Assembly: GCF_000687475.1 (NCBI RefSeq)
Contig: NC_057316.1
Coordinates: forward strand, 6,200,001 to 6,264,000
DNA from: Ustilaginoidea virens
Lineage: Eukaryota; Ascomycota; Sordariomycetes; Hypocreales; Clavicipitaceae
Length of the DNA stretch: 64,000 bases
Reading direction: 5' to 3'
The notes below the pieces were generated by a model. That model saw only the letters and a list, made by a program, of their open reading frames with translations, had not been told where the DNA came from and did no database searches. The translations under genes and the position numbers were made by a program. Below, piece after piece: positions 32,348 to 44,452 of the stretch. How positions within the stretch are numbered: position 1 is the first letter of the stretch; each line of letters begins with the position of its first letter.

Positions 32348-35300
32348 TTAGCAGGCCCTAAGGCCTAGTAACTCGCGGAACCTAGTAAATTTAGGGCCCG
32401 GCAGTGGCTTAGTAAGACCGTCAGCAGGCATACTATTAGTAGGTAAGTAGGTTATTTTAACTAAGCCCAGCTGGGCTTGCTCTCTAATATACCGGAATTT
32501 TAATAGAGTATGCTTAGTGCGAGTATGCTGATTAGGGTCGTTAGAATTTGAAATGGAGCCCTAATTATCGCAGTATAGCGGTATAGGGCGCAAAATGTCA
32601 ATTTCCAGCTCCTTACAAAGGTTAGAAAGCCACTATACCTTACGAATAGTCTCAAGTAATGCATTAGATTCAGCTTCTAAAGTAGATAGCACTACTAAAG
32701 AGGCTCGCTTAGAACGCCAGCTAATAGGACCACTATTAATAGTAGTAAGGAAGCCTCTAGTAGATTTAGAGGTTTCTTTACAGCCAGCAAAATCGCTATT
32801 AGAATAAGCGGTTATAATAGGCTGTTGGTTGCTTTTAGTAGTACTAAAGCAAATAGCTAGGTTCTCAGTGCCTTTAAGGTAGCTAAAGCTGCCTTTTGCA
32901 GCATTTAGATGCATATTAGTTGCCTTGGACATAAACCGAGAGAGGTATTGAGTAGGAAATGCTAGGTCGGGTCTAGTTATCATCATAAGCCACATTATAG
33001 TGCTAGTAAGGCTCTGATAAAGGCTCTGATTAGTAGGGGTAAGGTCTTTTCCACTAGATTCATTTAGAATCCCTGGTTGAAGTGGAATAAGCTGAGGTTT
33101 AGTATCCTGTTGTTAAAATCCTATAGTAGCCTACTAGGCTGCTGGCCTTATGCCCTACTGGCCTACTAACCTTCTGGCCCTTATACCGCCTCTTGGACTT
33201 ATGATAGTATTTCCTTAGGCCTTTGCCTATTACCTTAAGGATTTTCAGTGGATTATTTACTGTATATCAAGTAAGGTAGGCCTTGTTGAAAAGGTGTGGC
33301 ATTGCTAAATTAGCGTGGTTGCCTACTAGCGTGGTGGCGGCCTACTAGCGTGGTGTGGCATTGCTAAATTAGCGTGGTGGCCTACTAGCGTGGTGGCTAG
33401 TCCACTAGTGTGGTGGTTAGTCACTAGCGTGGTGGCTAGTTACTAGTGCGGTGACTAATTACTAGTGCGGTGGTTAGGGTGGTTGGAAAGGTCGGATATA
33501 GCGGGGTTGCTGACGTAGTATAGCGAGCATTACGGGGAGCCCTCTTACTGGCTTCCCTGGATGCCTGGGCCCACCCCTCCTTCGTGTATATATAGGATAG
33601 CTTTCCCCCTTCTTTCTAGATAGTAGAAGGGCAGCACAATCGAGTCTGTTAATGCACTATATGCCTCTTAACTTCTTACCTTCCCTGCGTTTTCTGGTTA
33701 TCTTATATTTGCCTTGCCTTTACACTTGCCCTGCTTTATAGCACTTGTATAGTCTTAGGACTTGGTGAAAAATCTAGTATTATACTAAGATTAGTTCACA
33801 GGTCGCAGACAGTCTCGTGCCATCTAGCTAGCTAGTAAGGCTCTGCTTTTATAGTGACCTTGAGAATTGCAATACCTGTAAGCCGAATTTAGCTAAGACC
33901 TCTGCTATAAATTGGGCTTGGTGTAGCCATAATAAACCTTCCTTCCTATTTCGTATAATTTATATGCCTAGGAAATAGAAAGCCGGACCGCGGTCTTTTA
34001 TAGCATAGACCTTATGAAATTTCCTTTTTAGCTGGTTAATATAAGTTATATTTGGACCAACTAATAGGCAATCGTCAATATAAGTGACGATAAAGGTGCT
34101 GGTTTGCTTATTATAAAAGACGGCAGCATCAGAAGCTAAAGGTAAAAAACCTTCACTAGAAATCAGGTCTTTTAGCCGGTATTGCCATTCGCGGGGTGCT
34201 TGTTTTAGCCCGTATAGGGCCTTCTTTAGTAAGATAGCTTACTTTACAGAAGGGTCAAAGCCAGCTTCTTTAAGCAAAGTTAGTAGCCGTTAGCGCTGTA
34301 TATTAGACCAGAGCTTACTGTCAGTTAATAGACTTTCCGTAAATGCAAGGAATCCATCAGGGATATCCATATAAATAGTTTCGGAAAGCTCGCTATTTAG
34401 AAAGGCGCCTATAAAGTCGATCTGCTCTATTTCCTAGTTATTACTAGCAGCTAAAGCCAGTATAACCCTCCAGGTAGGTGGGATAGAGGTAGAAGCATAA
34501 GTATGCTGAAAATCCTTTCCTTCGACTTGCATAAAACCCTTGACCACTAATCTAGCCTTATATTTTATAGGCTGATTATTAGCATCCTTTTTAACCCGAA
34601 AAATAGGCCTATTGCGTATAATTTTCCTATCAATAGGAACGCTAGACTTAGGAATAAATTGGAAGACTTTAGTATCTAAAAGCTGCTCGAATTCCTTAAA
34701 TAGTGCCTTTATCCAAAGGTCTTTTTCTTTTTTAGGGCATCGTAGCACATCCTTCCAGCTATTAGGCATACCATCAGAGGCCTTTTTAGCTAGCTTACGC
34801 TTAGCTGCATAGCAGGAATCCCATATCAGGTTGTATAAATCCTAATTAGGGAATAAGTCGGTAGGGCTAGTAGGGTCGGTAGGGCCAGCAGGACCAGCAG
34901 GGCCAGCAGGGCCAGTAGGGTCAGCAATATCGGTAGGATTAAGGCTAGTAAGGATATCTATAAGGTCATCCTTTGCAGTAGCCGAGGACTGTATTATAGG
35001 ACGGTTATCCAAGGTAGTATTAGTAACGCTAATAAAATTAGTAGGGTCCGGTATGCTTTCCAGGTCATCCGGTATAACATTAGTGTCAGTAATATTAGTA
35101 AGGTTAGTAGAGTTAGTGGGGTCAGAAATGCTTTCTAGGTCATCCAGTAAAATAGCAGGTTCTCTGCTAGATACCCCCTCTGAACCTATATTTTGCCCTC
35201 TATAAAAGTCTCCTTCTGGGCCACTAGAAATAGGGCCTATACCTTCATTTTGGTGGATAAAGGTAATAAAGGTTGTTTTAGTAATATCCTTCTTCTTTAA

Positions 35301-36554
35301 AGGGTAAACCAGGTAGGTATTAGCACAGGTCTTTTTAAGTAGCTGAATACCTATATGCCCTAGCCGTATATGCCAAATGCCGGCTAATTGTAATAGCTTC
35401 TGATATTCTGTATTAGCTGCTATAAGGGCAGGAGTAGGGCTAGTAGCTACTACAGGATTTTCGCTAATCGTAATAGCGGGCTCTTTACTAGTCGTAATAG
35501 CAGGAGGTTGGGTGGTAGGGCTAGTAGCCTCTATAGGTTCCTTACTAGTTGCAATAGTAGGAACGGGGGTAATAGTGGTATCCTTAGGATCACTATAATC
35601 AGCAGGGTTAGTAGGGCTGGGGACCTCTACTGTTATACTATTAGTAACAGTATAATGGCTACAAGGTTGATGTAGTAGTGGTGTGTCTATTCCTTTCTGT
35701 GGAAGGAAAAAGCCGTATTTATCAAAGTTAAAAATGCCGATGCATTTACGGCTTGCTGACCAAAGCTGATTTTTAATTAGTACCCCTTTAGCGGCATAGT
35801 GATTTACACCGCTAATAATGTTAATATCCAAGGTAGGAATATATAGTGCATTCTTGAGCTCTATAATACCCCATTTGGTGGGATTAACGCCCTATAGCAC
35901 AGTAAATCGTGCTGTGCCCCAACCAGTAGGGGAAATAGGGCCACCACCAGTAGTAATTACAGGCTTATCATCCTTCTCAAAATGGTGAAAAGTGGTGAAA
36001 TATTTCTTATCATTAACAATATGATAAGTAGAGCCTGTATTGTAAAAGATGGCATCCTTAGGGGTCCTACCGCCTGATTTAGCACTATAGCTTATATCAG
36101 TGGATATAGTGGAAGAAGAATAAGATATGTTAGTATCCTGGGTATTATAGTTGCCTATAATAAAGGCCTCAATATCTTGCTGTTTGCTGCTATTGTTGGA
36201 GTCTTGTTTCTTCTTCTGTTGCTGTTTCTTTTTCCTATTATTAGTAGAATTATTCTTGCTATTATTAGTAGAAGCGGCGTTAGTAGTAGTAGGGCTAGTA
36301 GCCTCTACAGGGTCCTTGCTGTTTATATTAGTAGGACCGGAGATAGTAGGGCTAGAAGCCTCTACCAGTTCCTTACTAATTATAATAGTAGAAACGTTAC
36401 TATTTTGCCTACTAACTAAGCCTTGTATAAGGATAGTTAAGGTGTTCATCTGGGACTTTATATAGTCCATATCTAGCTGTAGTCGTACAGTAAGATCAGC
36501 TTTAGAGTCGGAATCCAAAGTGGCCTTATAAGTAGAAGGCCTAGACTGTGCCAT
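32348..36554 (-). pseudogene. Copia-5 Gag-Pol, internally deleted
   Basis: Minus strand from ATG 36554-36552 to a stop at about 32350-32348. The Gag N-terminus is followed by P-V-E-A-T-S-P-T units in place of the Gag core, as in Copia-1. The protease reads NTGSTYHI: the catalytic aspartate is asparagine. The integrase is cut after CANT and rejoined at TYLVYPLKKK, the same junction as Copia-1. Open pieces are 36554-35892, 35831-34842, 34769-34434 and 32995-32633, separated by a few TAA/TAG stops and by the solo LTR in RT/RNase H. RNase H keeps its C-terminal segment, so the RNase H deletion of Copia-1 came later. Confidence 0.87.
33111..33874 (+). repeat. Solo Copia LTR inside Copia-5
   Basis: 764-bp plus-strand LTR flanked by CCTGT (33106-33110, 33875-33879). 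A single LTR with an intact duplication means the internal region was removed by recombination between its LTRs. Confidence 0.92.
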
Positions 36555-37285
36555 TATAGTGGTTAAAAGTCGTTAAAAATGGTGCTAATAGCTGTAGGAA
36601 CAGATGAATAACCAGCTAAATAGCTGGCAAAATAGTCGAGTAACTAGCTGGATAGCTAGTAAATATAGTGGCTAGTAGCCTGCTATAAAAAGATAACCGC
36701 AGAGTATAGCGGCAGGTCTCAATATAAAAGCACAAATGCCGTAAGCATTGTGCAAGTCCGTATTATAGCGTTGGTGTTTAAGGTGCTTATATGGTGCCGT
36801 AATATAAAGGTACCGTAAGTGCCATAGGTGCCGTAAATGCCGTAGAAACTAGGTGCCGTAGGTGCCGTAGGTGCCGTAGGTGCCGTAGGTGCCGTAATAT
36901 AAAAAAGGTGCCGTAAGTGCCGTACCAAAAGTGCTATAAATAGGAGAGTATAACAGGTACCGTATAGTGCAGTAAGAGTCGTGCACTAGGGGAAAAGATG
37001 TTATACAGTGGTATAATGTAAAGAATATTACACTATAAAATCCGTAGGTGCCGTAGGTTACGCCGAAAATAACGTAAGGTTACGCCGTAAGTTGCCGTGG
37101 GGGTACGCCGTTGATTGCCGCAGGGTAATACTGTAGGTAATAAAGGGTAAGCCAAAGGTAATAAGGGTAAGCTAAGGATACCAAAGGATAGCTATATTAG
37201 TAGTACTAATAAGCAAGAGAGACCAAGGGGTGAACACAAAAGAGGTAGGGTCAAAATAAAGAAGTAAGAACCCGGGCTTATAACC
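36555..37285 (-). other. Copia-5 leader with repeats and primer site
   Basis: Leader with a run of GTGCCGTAG units (36789-36930, including five nearly perfect copies at about 36850-36895) and primer site CCCGGGCTTATAACC (37271-37285). The palindrome is degenerate. No gene. Confidence 0.78.
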
Positions 37286-38062
37286 TATTGCAATTCTCAA
37301 GGTCACTATAAAAGCAGAGCCTTACTAGCTAGCTAGATAGCATAAGACTGTCTGCGACCTGTGAACTAATCTTAGTATAAATACTAGATTTTTCACCAAG
37401 TCCTAAGACTATACAAGTGCTATAAAGCAGGGCAAGTGTAAAGGCAAGGCAAATATAAGATAACCAGAAAACGCAGGGAAGGTAAGAAGTTAAGAGGCAT
37501 ATAGTGCATTAACAGACTCGATTATGCTACCCTTCTACTATCTAGAAAGAAGGGGGAAAGCTATCCTATATATGCATAAAGGAGGGGTGGGCCCAGGCAT
37601 CCAAGGTAGCCAGTAAGAAAGCTCCTCGTAATGTTCGCTTTGCCACGTATATAATACGTCAGCAGCCCCACTATATCGGGCCTTTTCAACCACCCTAACC
37701 ACCGCACTAGTAACTAGTCACCGCACTAGTAACTAGCCACCACGCTAGTGACTAACCACCACACTAGTGCACTAGCCACCACGCTAGTAGGCCACCACGC
37801 TAATTTAGCAATGCCACACCACGCTAGTAGGCCGCCACCACGCTAGTAGGCAACCACGCTAATTTAGCAATGCCACACCTTTTTCAACAAGGCCTACCTT
37901 ACTTAATATACAGTAAATAATCCACTGAAAATCCTTAAGGTAAAAGGCAAAGGCCTAAGGTAATACTACCATAAGTCTAAGAGGCGGTATAAGGGCCAGA
38001 AGGTTAGTAGGCCAGTAGGGCATAAGGCCAGCAGCCTAGTAGGCTACTATAGGATTTTAACA
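37286..38062 (-). repeat. Copia-5 right LTR (5' side)
   Basis: 777 bp, reverse orientation, ending GGATTTTAACA; minisatellite order unlike that of 31452-32226. Confidence 0.85.
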
Positions 38063-41000
38063 AATTTATACTTATTAGTAGTCTCGGTTGGCCTAAAGAA
38101 GTTAAATTAAAATACCTCCGATCGGCGCTTAACGCTTATATAGCTAATAAAATTATCGGTTTTAAGGTCTCCCATTATAATTACTATTTAGCGGTAGACT
38201 GCTATTGATAAATTATTATTGATATCGAGATTAGCCTGATTATTAACTACTAATCGGGCTCGGCCTATTCCCGACTAATATACACTTAGGATTCTAAGGG
38301 CGATATATAAATATTAGGCGTTAATAAGCTAGACTTAAAGGGTAATTAGTATACTCCTAGGGCGATATAGGTCTCTAAAGAACGATATAAAGATTATAGG
38401 AAGAAAGGCCTCTGCCTTTAATATAGCTCTCTTAAGCATTAGACGTTTATATATTACCTACTGCTAGTAATTTAACCCGATATAGCTAAAGTGGCCTCGC
38501 TTAACTTATAAGTTATAGAGGTCGAAAGTAGTAATAAAGATTAGGAAAAAGAATAGCCTTTAAACTTAATCTTATTAAAAGGCTTAAGATATATATATAG
38601 ACCCCGGCTTAATTATAGAAAGAATTAAAGGAGATCGTAAAATAAATAGATAGATACCCCTTTTTAGTACCGATTTTATATAAATCCTATACCTTTATTA
38701 ATACCTTAATCGACTCGGGATATAACTACTATAGCGCTATAAGCGAAAAAATAGTATAATAGTTAAGCCTCCAATCTATCTGCCTACTATAATATAGGGA
38801 AATCGGAATAGTAGTAGATATTTAAAGCCGTTTAGGAGAACGTAAGGTAATATATTTTTCTATTACCTATATTATCTATATAGCGATCGATATCGATAGA
38901 TAGCTATCTACGGTTATACTTTATATTATCCCGGGCCTTATATGCGATATTATCCTTAAGATGCCTTAGATAGAGCATTATAATATTATACTATAGGCGA
39001 AGTATTACTAATTAAAGATCGGATCGGTAGGTAGCTTTAGTATTAAAGAATCGATAAAAAGATAATAGGGTCTAACTATAGTAAATATCCCTAGCTTAAT
39101 CTTCTATAGTATATTAAAATAAGCGAAACGCTCTAAGGATCGGTCGACTTCCTTTATAGCGATAAGCTTATAGGAGATAATATATATTCTTTATATTATA
39201 TTACTATTTTATTAAGACTCTACCTTATAATTGCAAGAGCTATAGGTACTCTTAATAGAATTATAGGAATTTGCCGACCTTTTTAATAAAAAGAAGGCTT
39301 CTAGTCTCCCTTTATACTAAGGTATATTAGACTATTATATCTAACTTAAAAAGACTATAGATAGGAGCCAATTAGACTTACCTTAGGGCCTATTATATAA
39401 TATACTACGAGACTAATTACTTAAGGTTCGGAGATAAGTAATTAACCTAATAGATAAAGGATAGATCTAAATAAGCTTTTTATTAATAATAGCATTAGTC
39501 TTATTAGCTAGGAAGGGGAATAGTAGGTAGTAGTTTTATATCGACTATTAGGCCCTTAATAAAGTTACGATTTAAGACCGATACCCCCTCCCTTTAATTA
39601 AAGAGACCTTATAATCCCTCTCCTAAGCGAAATAGTTTACTAAAGTTGATATACATATAGCATTCTATAAAATATATATTACAAAGGGTGATAAACACTT
39701 AACCGCATTCTATATACGATTTAGACTATTTAAATAGCTTATTATACTATTTAGTCTAATCGGGGCCTTTATAACCTTTTAAAGATATATTAATAGGGCC
39801 TTAGGGAATACACTAGGAGACTTTATAACTGCCTACCTTAATAATGTTTTGATTTATACCGGGGGATTAAAGGCGGACTATATAGGGCATATTAAGGAAG
39901 TCTTTTAATAATTATAAAAGGCCGGCTTAAATTTAGATCTTAATAAGTGCGATTTTATAGTAAAAGAGGTCTAGTACCTAGGATATATTATAATGGCTGG
40001 AAAGGAAATTTATCTAAACCCCGAAAAGATTAAAGCTATTTAGAATTAGGAAGCACTTATAAAATTAAAAGGCGTTTATAGTTTCTTCGGTTTTGCTAAT
40101 TTCTACTGTAACTTTATCCTAAACTTCTCCTGCCTTATTGACCCTTTAGTTAGGTTAATAAAGAAAGGGGTTTTATTCTAATAGTTAGATAAAAAAGAGG
40201 TAGCATTCTAAGCGCTTAAATAGTATTTTATATTATCTTTAGTTTTTGCCTAATAGGACCTTAATAAGGAGACGGTCTTTAAAGTAGATAGCTCTAGTAT
40301 AGCACTTAATAGCTATCTATTATAGATCGGAGAGGATAGTATATTCTACCCTATTGCATACTATTCCGCTTACTTATTAGACGCAGAATAAAACTATACT
40401 ATATATAATAAGGAACTTTTTACTATTATTTCTTACTTTAAGGCGTAATTAGTAGAATTTTATTTAGTAGCCTCCCTTTTTACTATTTTTACCGACTAAA
40501 AGAATTTAGAGTACTTCGCCTAGCTATAAGAAATATTTAAGCGATAAGCCTAATAGGCTAAGACTCTAGCGCTTTTTAACTTCTATCTTTAGTATAGGCT
40601 TAAGTTATAAGCCTAATGCCCTAATGCGCTTTCTTAGTGGGAATAAAAGGCAGATAAAGTAGAGCTATAAATCGGCTAGATCCTAAAACTACTATCTATT
40701 TTAGCACTTAATATAGATAAAATAGAAAGCGAGAAAATACTAATTTTGGCCCTAAAAACTACTCTACCCCGTGGTTTATATATCTTCGCTAACTCCTACC
40801 TTTAAACTATCTAAGACTAAGCGATATCTAAAGATAATATATATTAGGCCTAATAGACAACAGTACCGAATAGGGAATAATAATTTCTAGTAAAAGTAGC
40901 GATATAAGAATAAATTACTAACTATACCCTAAATATATATAGCATACTCCTTTACCGGGTATAAGTATAGCTCCCATCGTTTAAGCCCCTAACTACTACA

Positions 41001-42370
41001 GTAATCTAATATTACTATAATTTACCTATTATAGGCTACTTAAAGAAAAATACTACTTTCTAATTATTATAACGAGATTATTACTTCGATAATATATTAT
41101 CTAAGGTAGCAAAATATATTCGGAATTACCGATACTATAGGGTGTATAAAAGCTATTAATTACGCTAGGGCTTACTATAACCGCTACTAATTATAGACCG
41201 CTTTTAGTTATAGATATCAGTCGACTTTATAATTAACCTTCCTACCTATAATATATCTAACCTACGATTCCTTATAGTAATAATAGACCGCCTATCAAAA
41301 TATATCTAGCTAGAAGTTATATACTTAATAAAAGCAGAAGACTATATAAAGCGGTTCTAATAGTACTAATAGCGCTTTTATAGTTTTCCTAAAGAGATTA
41401 TTAGCAATTAAGGTTTAGATTAAATAGGCTAATTTTAGTCTATACTTTATAAATTAGCCAGGATTAAGCAACTTCTTTCTATAGTATACTATCCCTAAAC
41501 TAATAGCGGTATAAAGCAAATAAACTAAAAGGTATAAACGGTCCTCCGTATTATAGTTTCCTTTAATTAGTACGATTGGCTAAACTATCTTGCAGTATAT
41601 TAACTCGCATTAAATAACTAGATATCATCTATTATTAGGTTTAGCCTAAACTAGCTGCTTAATAGGTTTAATATTCTGATTATTGCCTTACCCCTAGAGG
41701 TAACCTTAAGCTTAATTACCCTAAAGAGGTATACGGCTTTTTTTTTTAGTAACCTTAAAGAGGGATAGGAATTAGCCTAGGCTACTATCACCTTCATATA
41801 TTAATAATAGTAAGATACTATTAACTATTTATAATACCCGGCCGAATGCTTCTAGGTTAGCAATTAGGTATAATTAAACCTTTAGAATATTAAAATAAAC
41901 TGCCTATATAAAAAGCTTGATTAGGTCTCTACTAAATATACTATTATTGCTATCCTATTACTATTTAATATTTAACTTAATATCCTATAAGGTATTTATC
42001 TGGTTTTTTATATTAACCTAATCGAATAAGCTACTTTTAATCTACTATTTAATTAGGTAATAACCAATATACGACTTAAGCTTTTACTTATCCTCCCCTA
42101 AGACTTTATAAACCTATACGAAGAATATAAAGTTAAAAAGATACTTATAGTAAAAAATATATAGGGTTAAAAATAGAAATGCAATATACTTATAAAGTAG
42201 AAAAGGTATGATTTACCGATATAAGAACCCCTAGAAAACTTTAAGGATATTATTATATAGGAAATATTTAAGGCTAAATAGGGGGATATTAGGACTTACG
42301 ATAGGCCTAGCTAGGTCTTAAAACGGGGTCTATTAGACTAGTAAATAATACTAAACGCCTACTACTATAA
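38063..42370 (+). pseudogene. Gypsy G2 Gag end and Pol with chromodomain
   Basis: Plus-strand Ty3/Gypsy polyprotein read through many TAA/TAG codons. Visible in order: end of Gag (to about 38600); protease around LIDSGYN (about 38707); reverse transcriptase with KVTIQDRYPLPLI (about 39560) and the polymerase box reading YLNNVLIYTGG (about 39832) where YLDD is expected; RNase H (about 40270-40500, FTDQKNLEYF); integrase (about 41050-41600, with VIIDRLSKYIQLEVI); and a C-terminal EPLENFKD motif (about 42225) typical of a chromodomain, which makes this a chromovirus. The aspartate-to-asparagine changes destroy RT function and are G-to-A changes. CA and TG are almost absent, so this is among the most strongly mutated layers. 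Confidence 0.82.
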
Positions 42371-42421
42371 AAAATAAAATAAAATAATAAAAATACGCCT
42401 AAAAAAAAATAATATAATAAA

Positions 42422-44166
42422 CTAAACCGAAGCTAATATAGGCTTAACTTTAATATGCCCCTTTTTAGGGCTACTCTTTATCTCCCTAAGCCTCCTCTTA
42501 TTCCTATAGCGGCATATAGGCTAATAGTAGTAAAAGTCCTCGTAAGGTAAAATATATATATAGGCTATATATTAGACGGGGATAATTCTCTATATATCTA
42601 TAATATAATAGAGTCTATAGGATATTATAAGGCAAATATAGCGGGGGCGTATTAGGAGACGATAAAACCCTTTAATAAGATAGGGCTAAATAATACGGTA
42701 TCTATAGCGGCAGCTGCAATAAAGACGGCAAGGGCATAAGGGGCTATAGAGCGGGGTCTGCCTACTGCTATAGGGGTTATACTAGATAACCTTATGCCGG
42801 CGGCGGCGGAGCCTCTATATAATACTAGCCGCTTTAGTTATATAATAGTTCCCCCCCTACGTAATATGCGGGGAGGGCGGGCTAAGATAGGGGTAGGGGC
42901 AATCAGGGATATTAAGCTCTAACCTAATACTACTCTATCCTAGTATAATATTCCCAGGCTTCTATTTATATCTTCTTTATAATATTTAAAATAAGAATAA
43001 AATCTATAATAGACCTAGCCTAGCACCGCGAGGGCATTAATACTATAAATATAGTAGAAACTATATTAGCAGTATCTTTTAGCCCGAATGCTAAACGCGG
43101 GGCACTAGGGGCTACCTACTCAGTAGTAAAAGCGCGATACTATTAATTATTTAAAGCCCGAAACTTAGGGGTAAGGATAGCGGTATACGCTTTCTATATA
43201 TCTATCTTAGGATAAATAAGCTTCATAATAGCCTTCCCCTCTTTTACTGCTTTAATCTAGCTATATAAAATACATTATAATATAGGGTTCCCCGCGAGAT
43301 ACTAATTAAATTATATATAAAATGCATAAGAATTAGCGCAACTCTTATACCCTTTAGCTCTCTTATAATGCTTATATATAGGTAATTCTCCAATTAACTA
43401 TATATACTTAGTGTATCTATTATATAGAAACTTTTTATTTTTTATATACTAATACTCTTTATCCGAGGAGTCCTCCTTTAGAAGATAATCGCTAGCGGTA
43501 TAATATAGCTTCTAAGGATAAGTAAGGCTCGATCCCTCCCTAATAGGGGTACTTCCGGCGGCAGATAAAGATATATTTAGGCTTTAAATGGGGTTAATAT
43601 AAGATACTCGCGATAGAGGTAGGGACTTAAGACTTACTAATAGGCTTTACGATAGGCTAAACCGGGTCTCGCTATAAAAGGAGTTAGCAGCCGGTTATAA
43701 TAGAGATAGAATTTAGTAAGGAATACTAATGCGAGCGGGATAAAAATAATGCTTTAACCAATTAGTATATAATATGGGCTTAATATGGGATAAAACTTAT
43801 AATAATGGGGACCTTTAATATTTATTAATGGCCTTAATAAGAAGAAGGGAAGAAGGAAAAAAGCCCTAATAAGGAAAAATAAAGACTATAAGGAGATTTC
43901 TAGCCGGCAGCTAGCGAAAATTTTTTTATAATATTCCTAGCTGTATTAATTAACCTCTAGCTAATAGCGCGACGATGAACTTCTATACGCTTCTACTATA
44001 CTATTCCTAATTAATGACTATACGACTCCTATTAATTGTATAGCTATATCCGCTATAGTTATAGAGGAATCCTTCCTATATCCGGCAATTAGCCTATATA
44101 CGGATTTAAGGATATCGCGATATAGTAATCGGCGATATAATTAGTCTTTAGCGGAGGATTGATTGA
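42422..44166 (+). pseudogene. Possible extra ORF between Gypsy pol and 3' LTR
   Basis: About 1.75 kb separate the chromodomain end from the 3' LTR, far more than an ordinary tail. From 42422 to about 42930 one frame (with ATG at 42455) has very few stops and reads through PLFRATLYLPKPPLIPIAAY and an Ala-rich stretch. From about 42840 to a TGA at 44164-44166 the adjacent frame has only scattered TAA/TAG and reads KRGALGATYSVVKARYYQLF. A frame change near 42930 would link them. I recognise no domain. Caution: TG depletion makes TGA rare in every frame here, so the lack of TGA alone is weak evidence. It could instead be a captured sequence or noncoding tail. Confidence 0.4.
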
Positions 44167-44211
44167 TGATAGAAGGCGATTTTTCCGACTTTAAGGCGGA
44201 GAAAGGGGGTA

Positions 44212-44452
44212 TATTATAGGCTTAGACTACACCCGCGCCATAATATGGCTAGGACTTAGGCTGCGCCCGCGATTGGCCTTAGGAGTATCAGCATAGGGTT
44301 ATAAGGGCTCGCTAAGGACTCGGCCCGTACTATATATAGGCATAAATAGGCTACTTAGAGGCCCCTATTCGGGCCCTCTCTCTTTCCTCCTTAATCTATT
44401 TAATATATTCATTCGACGCCTATTCGCAGTAGCCCTAGGGCCAGTCCTTTAC
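44212..44452 (+). repeat. Gypsy G2 3' LTR, truncated and RIP-damaged
   Basis: Follows a purine tract (GGCGGAGAAAGGGGG). Aligns with 5503 onwards; in the first 24 bases all eight differences are C-to-T or G-to-A. Stops at 44452, where Gypsy pol sequence starts without the rest of the LTR. Confidence 0.75.

Larger units (their letters stand above)
31452..38062 (-). mobile_element. Copia-5: non-autonomous Copia element, recombinant ends
   Basis: LTRs 31452-32226 and 37286-38062; solo LTR guest at 33111-33874. It shares the Gag and integrase deletions of Copia-1. The flanks do not match (CTCTA against AATTT), the two LTRs have different minisatellite arrangements, and about 120 bp of Gypsy gag are missing at the site. 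The ends therefore probably come from two insertions joined by recombination. Confidence 0.78.
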
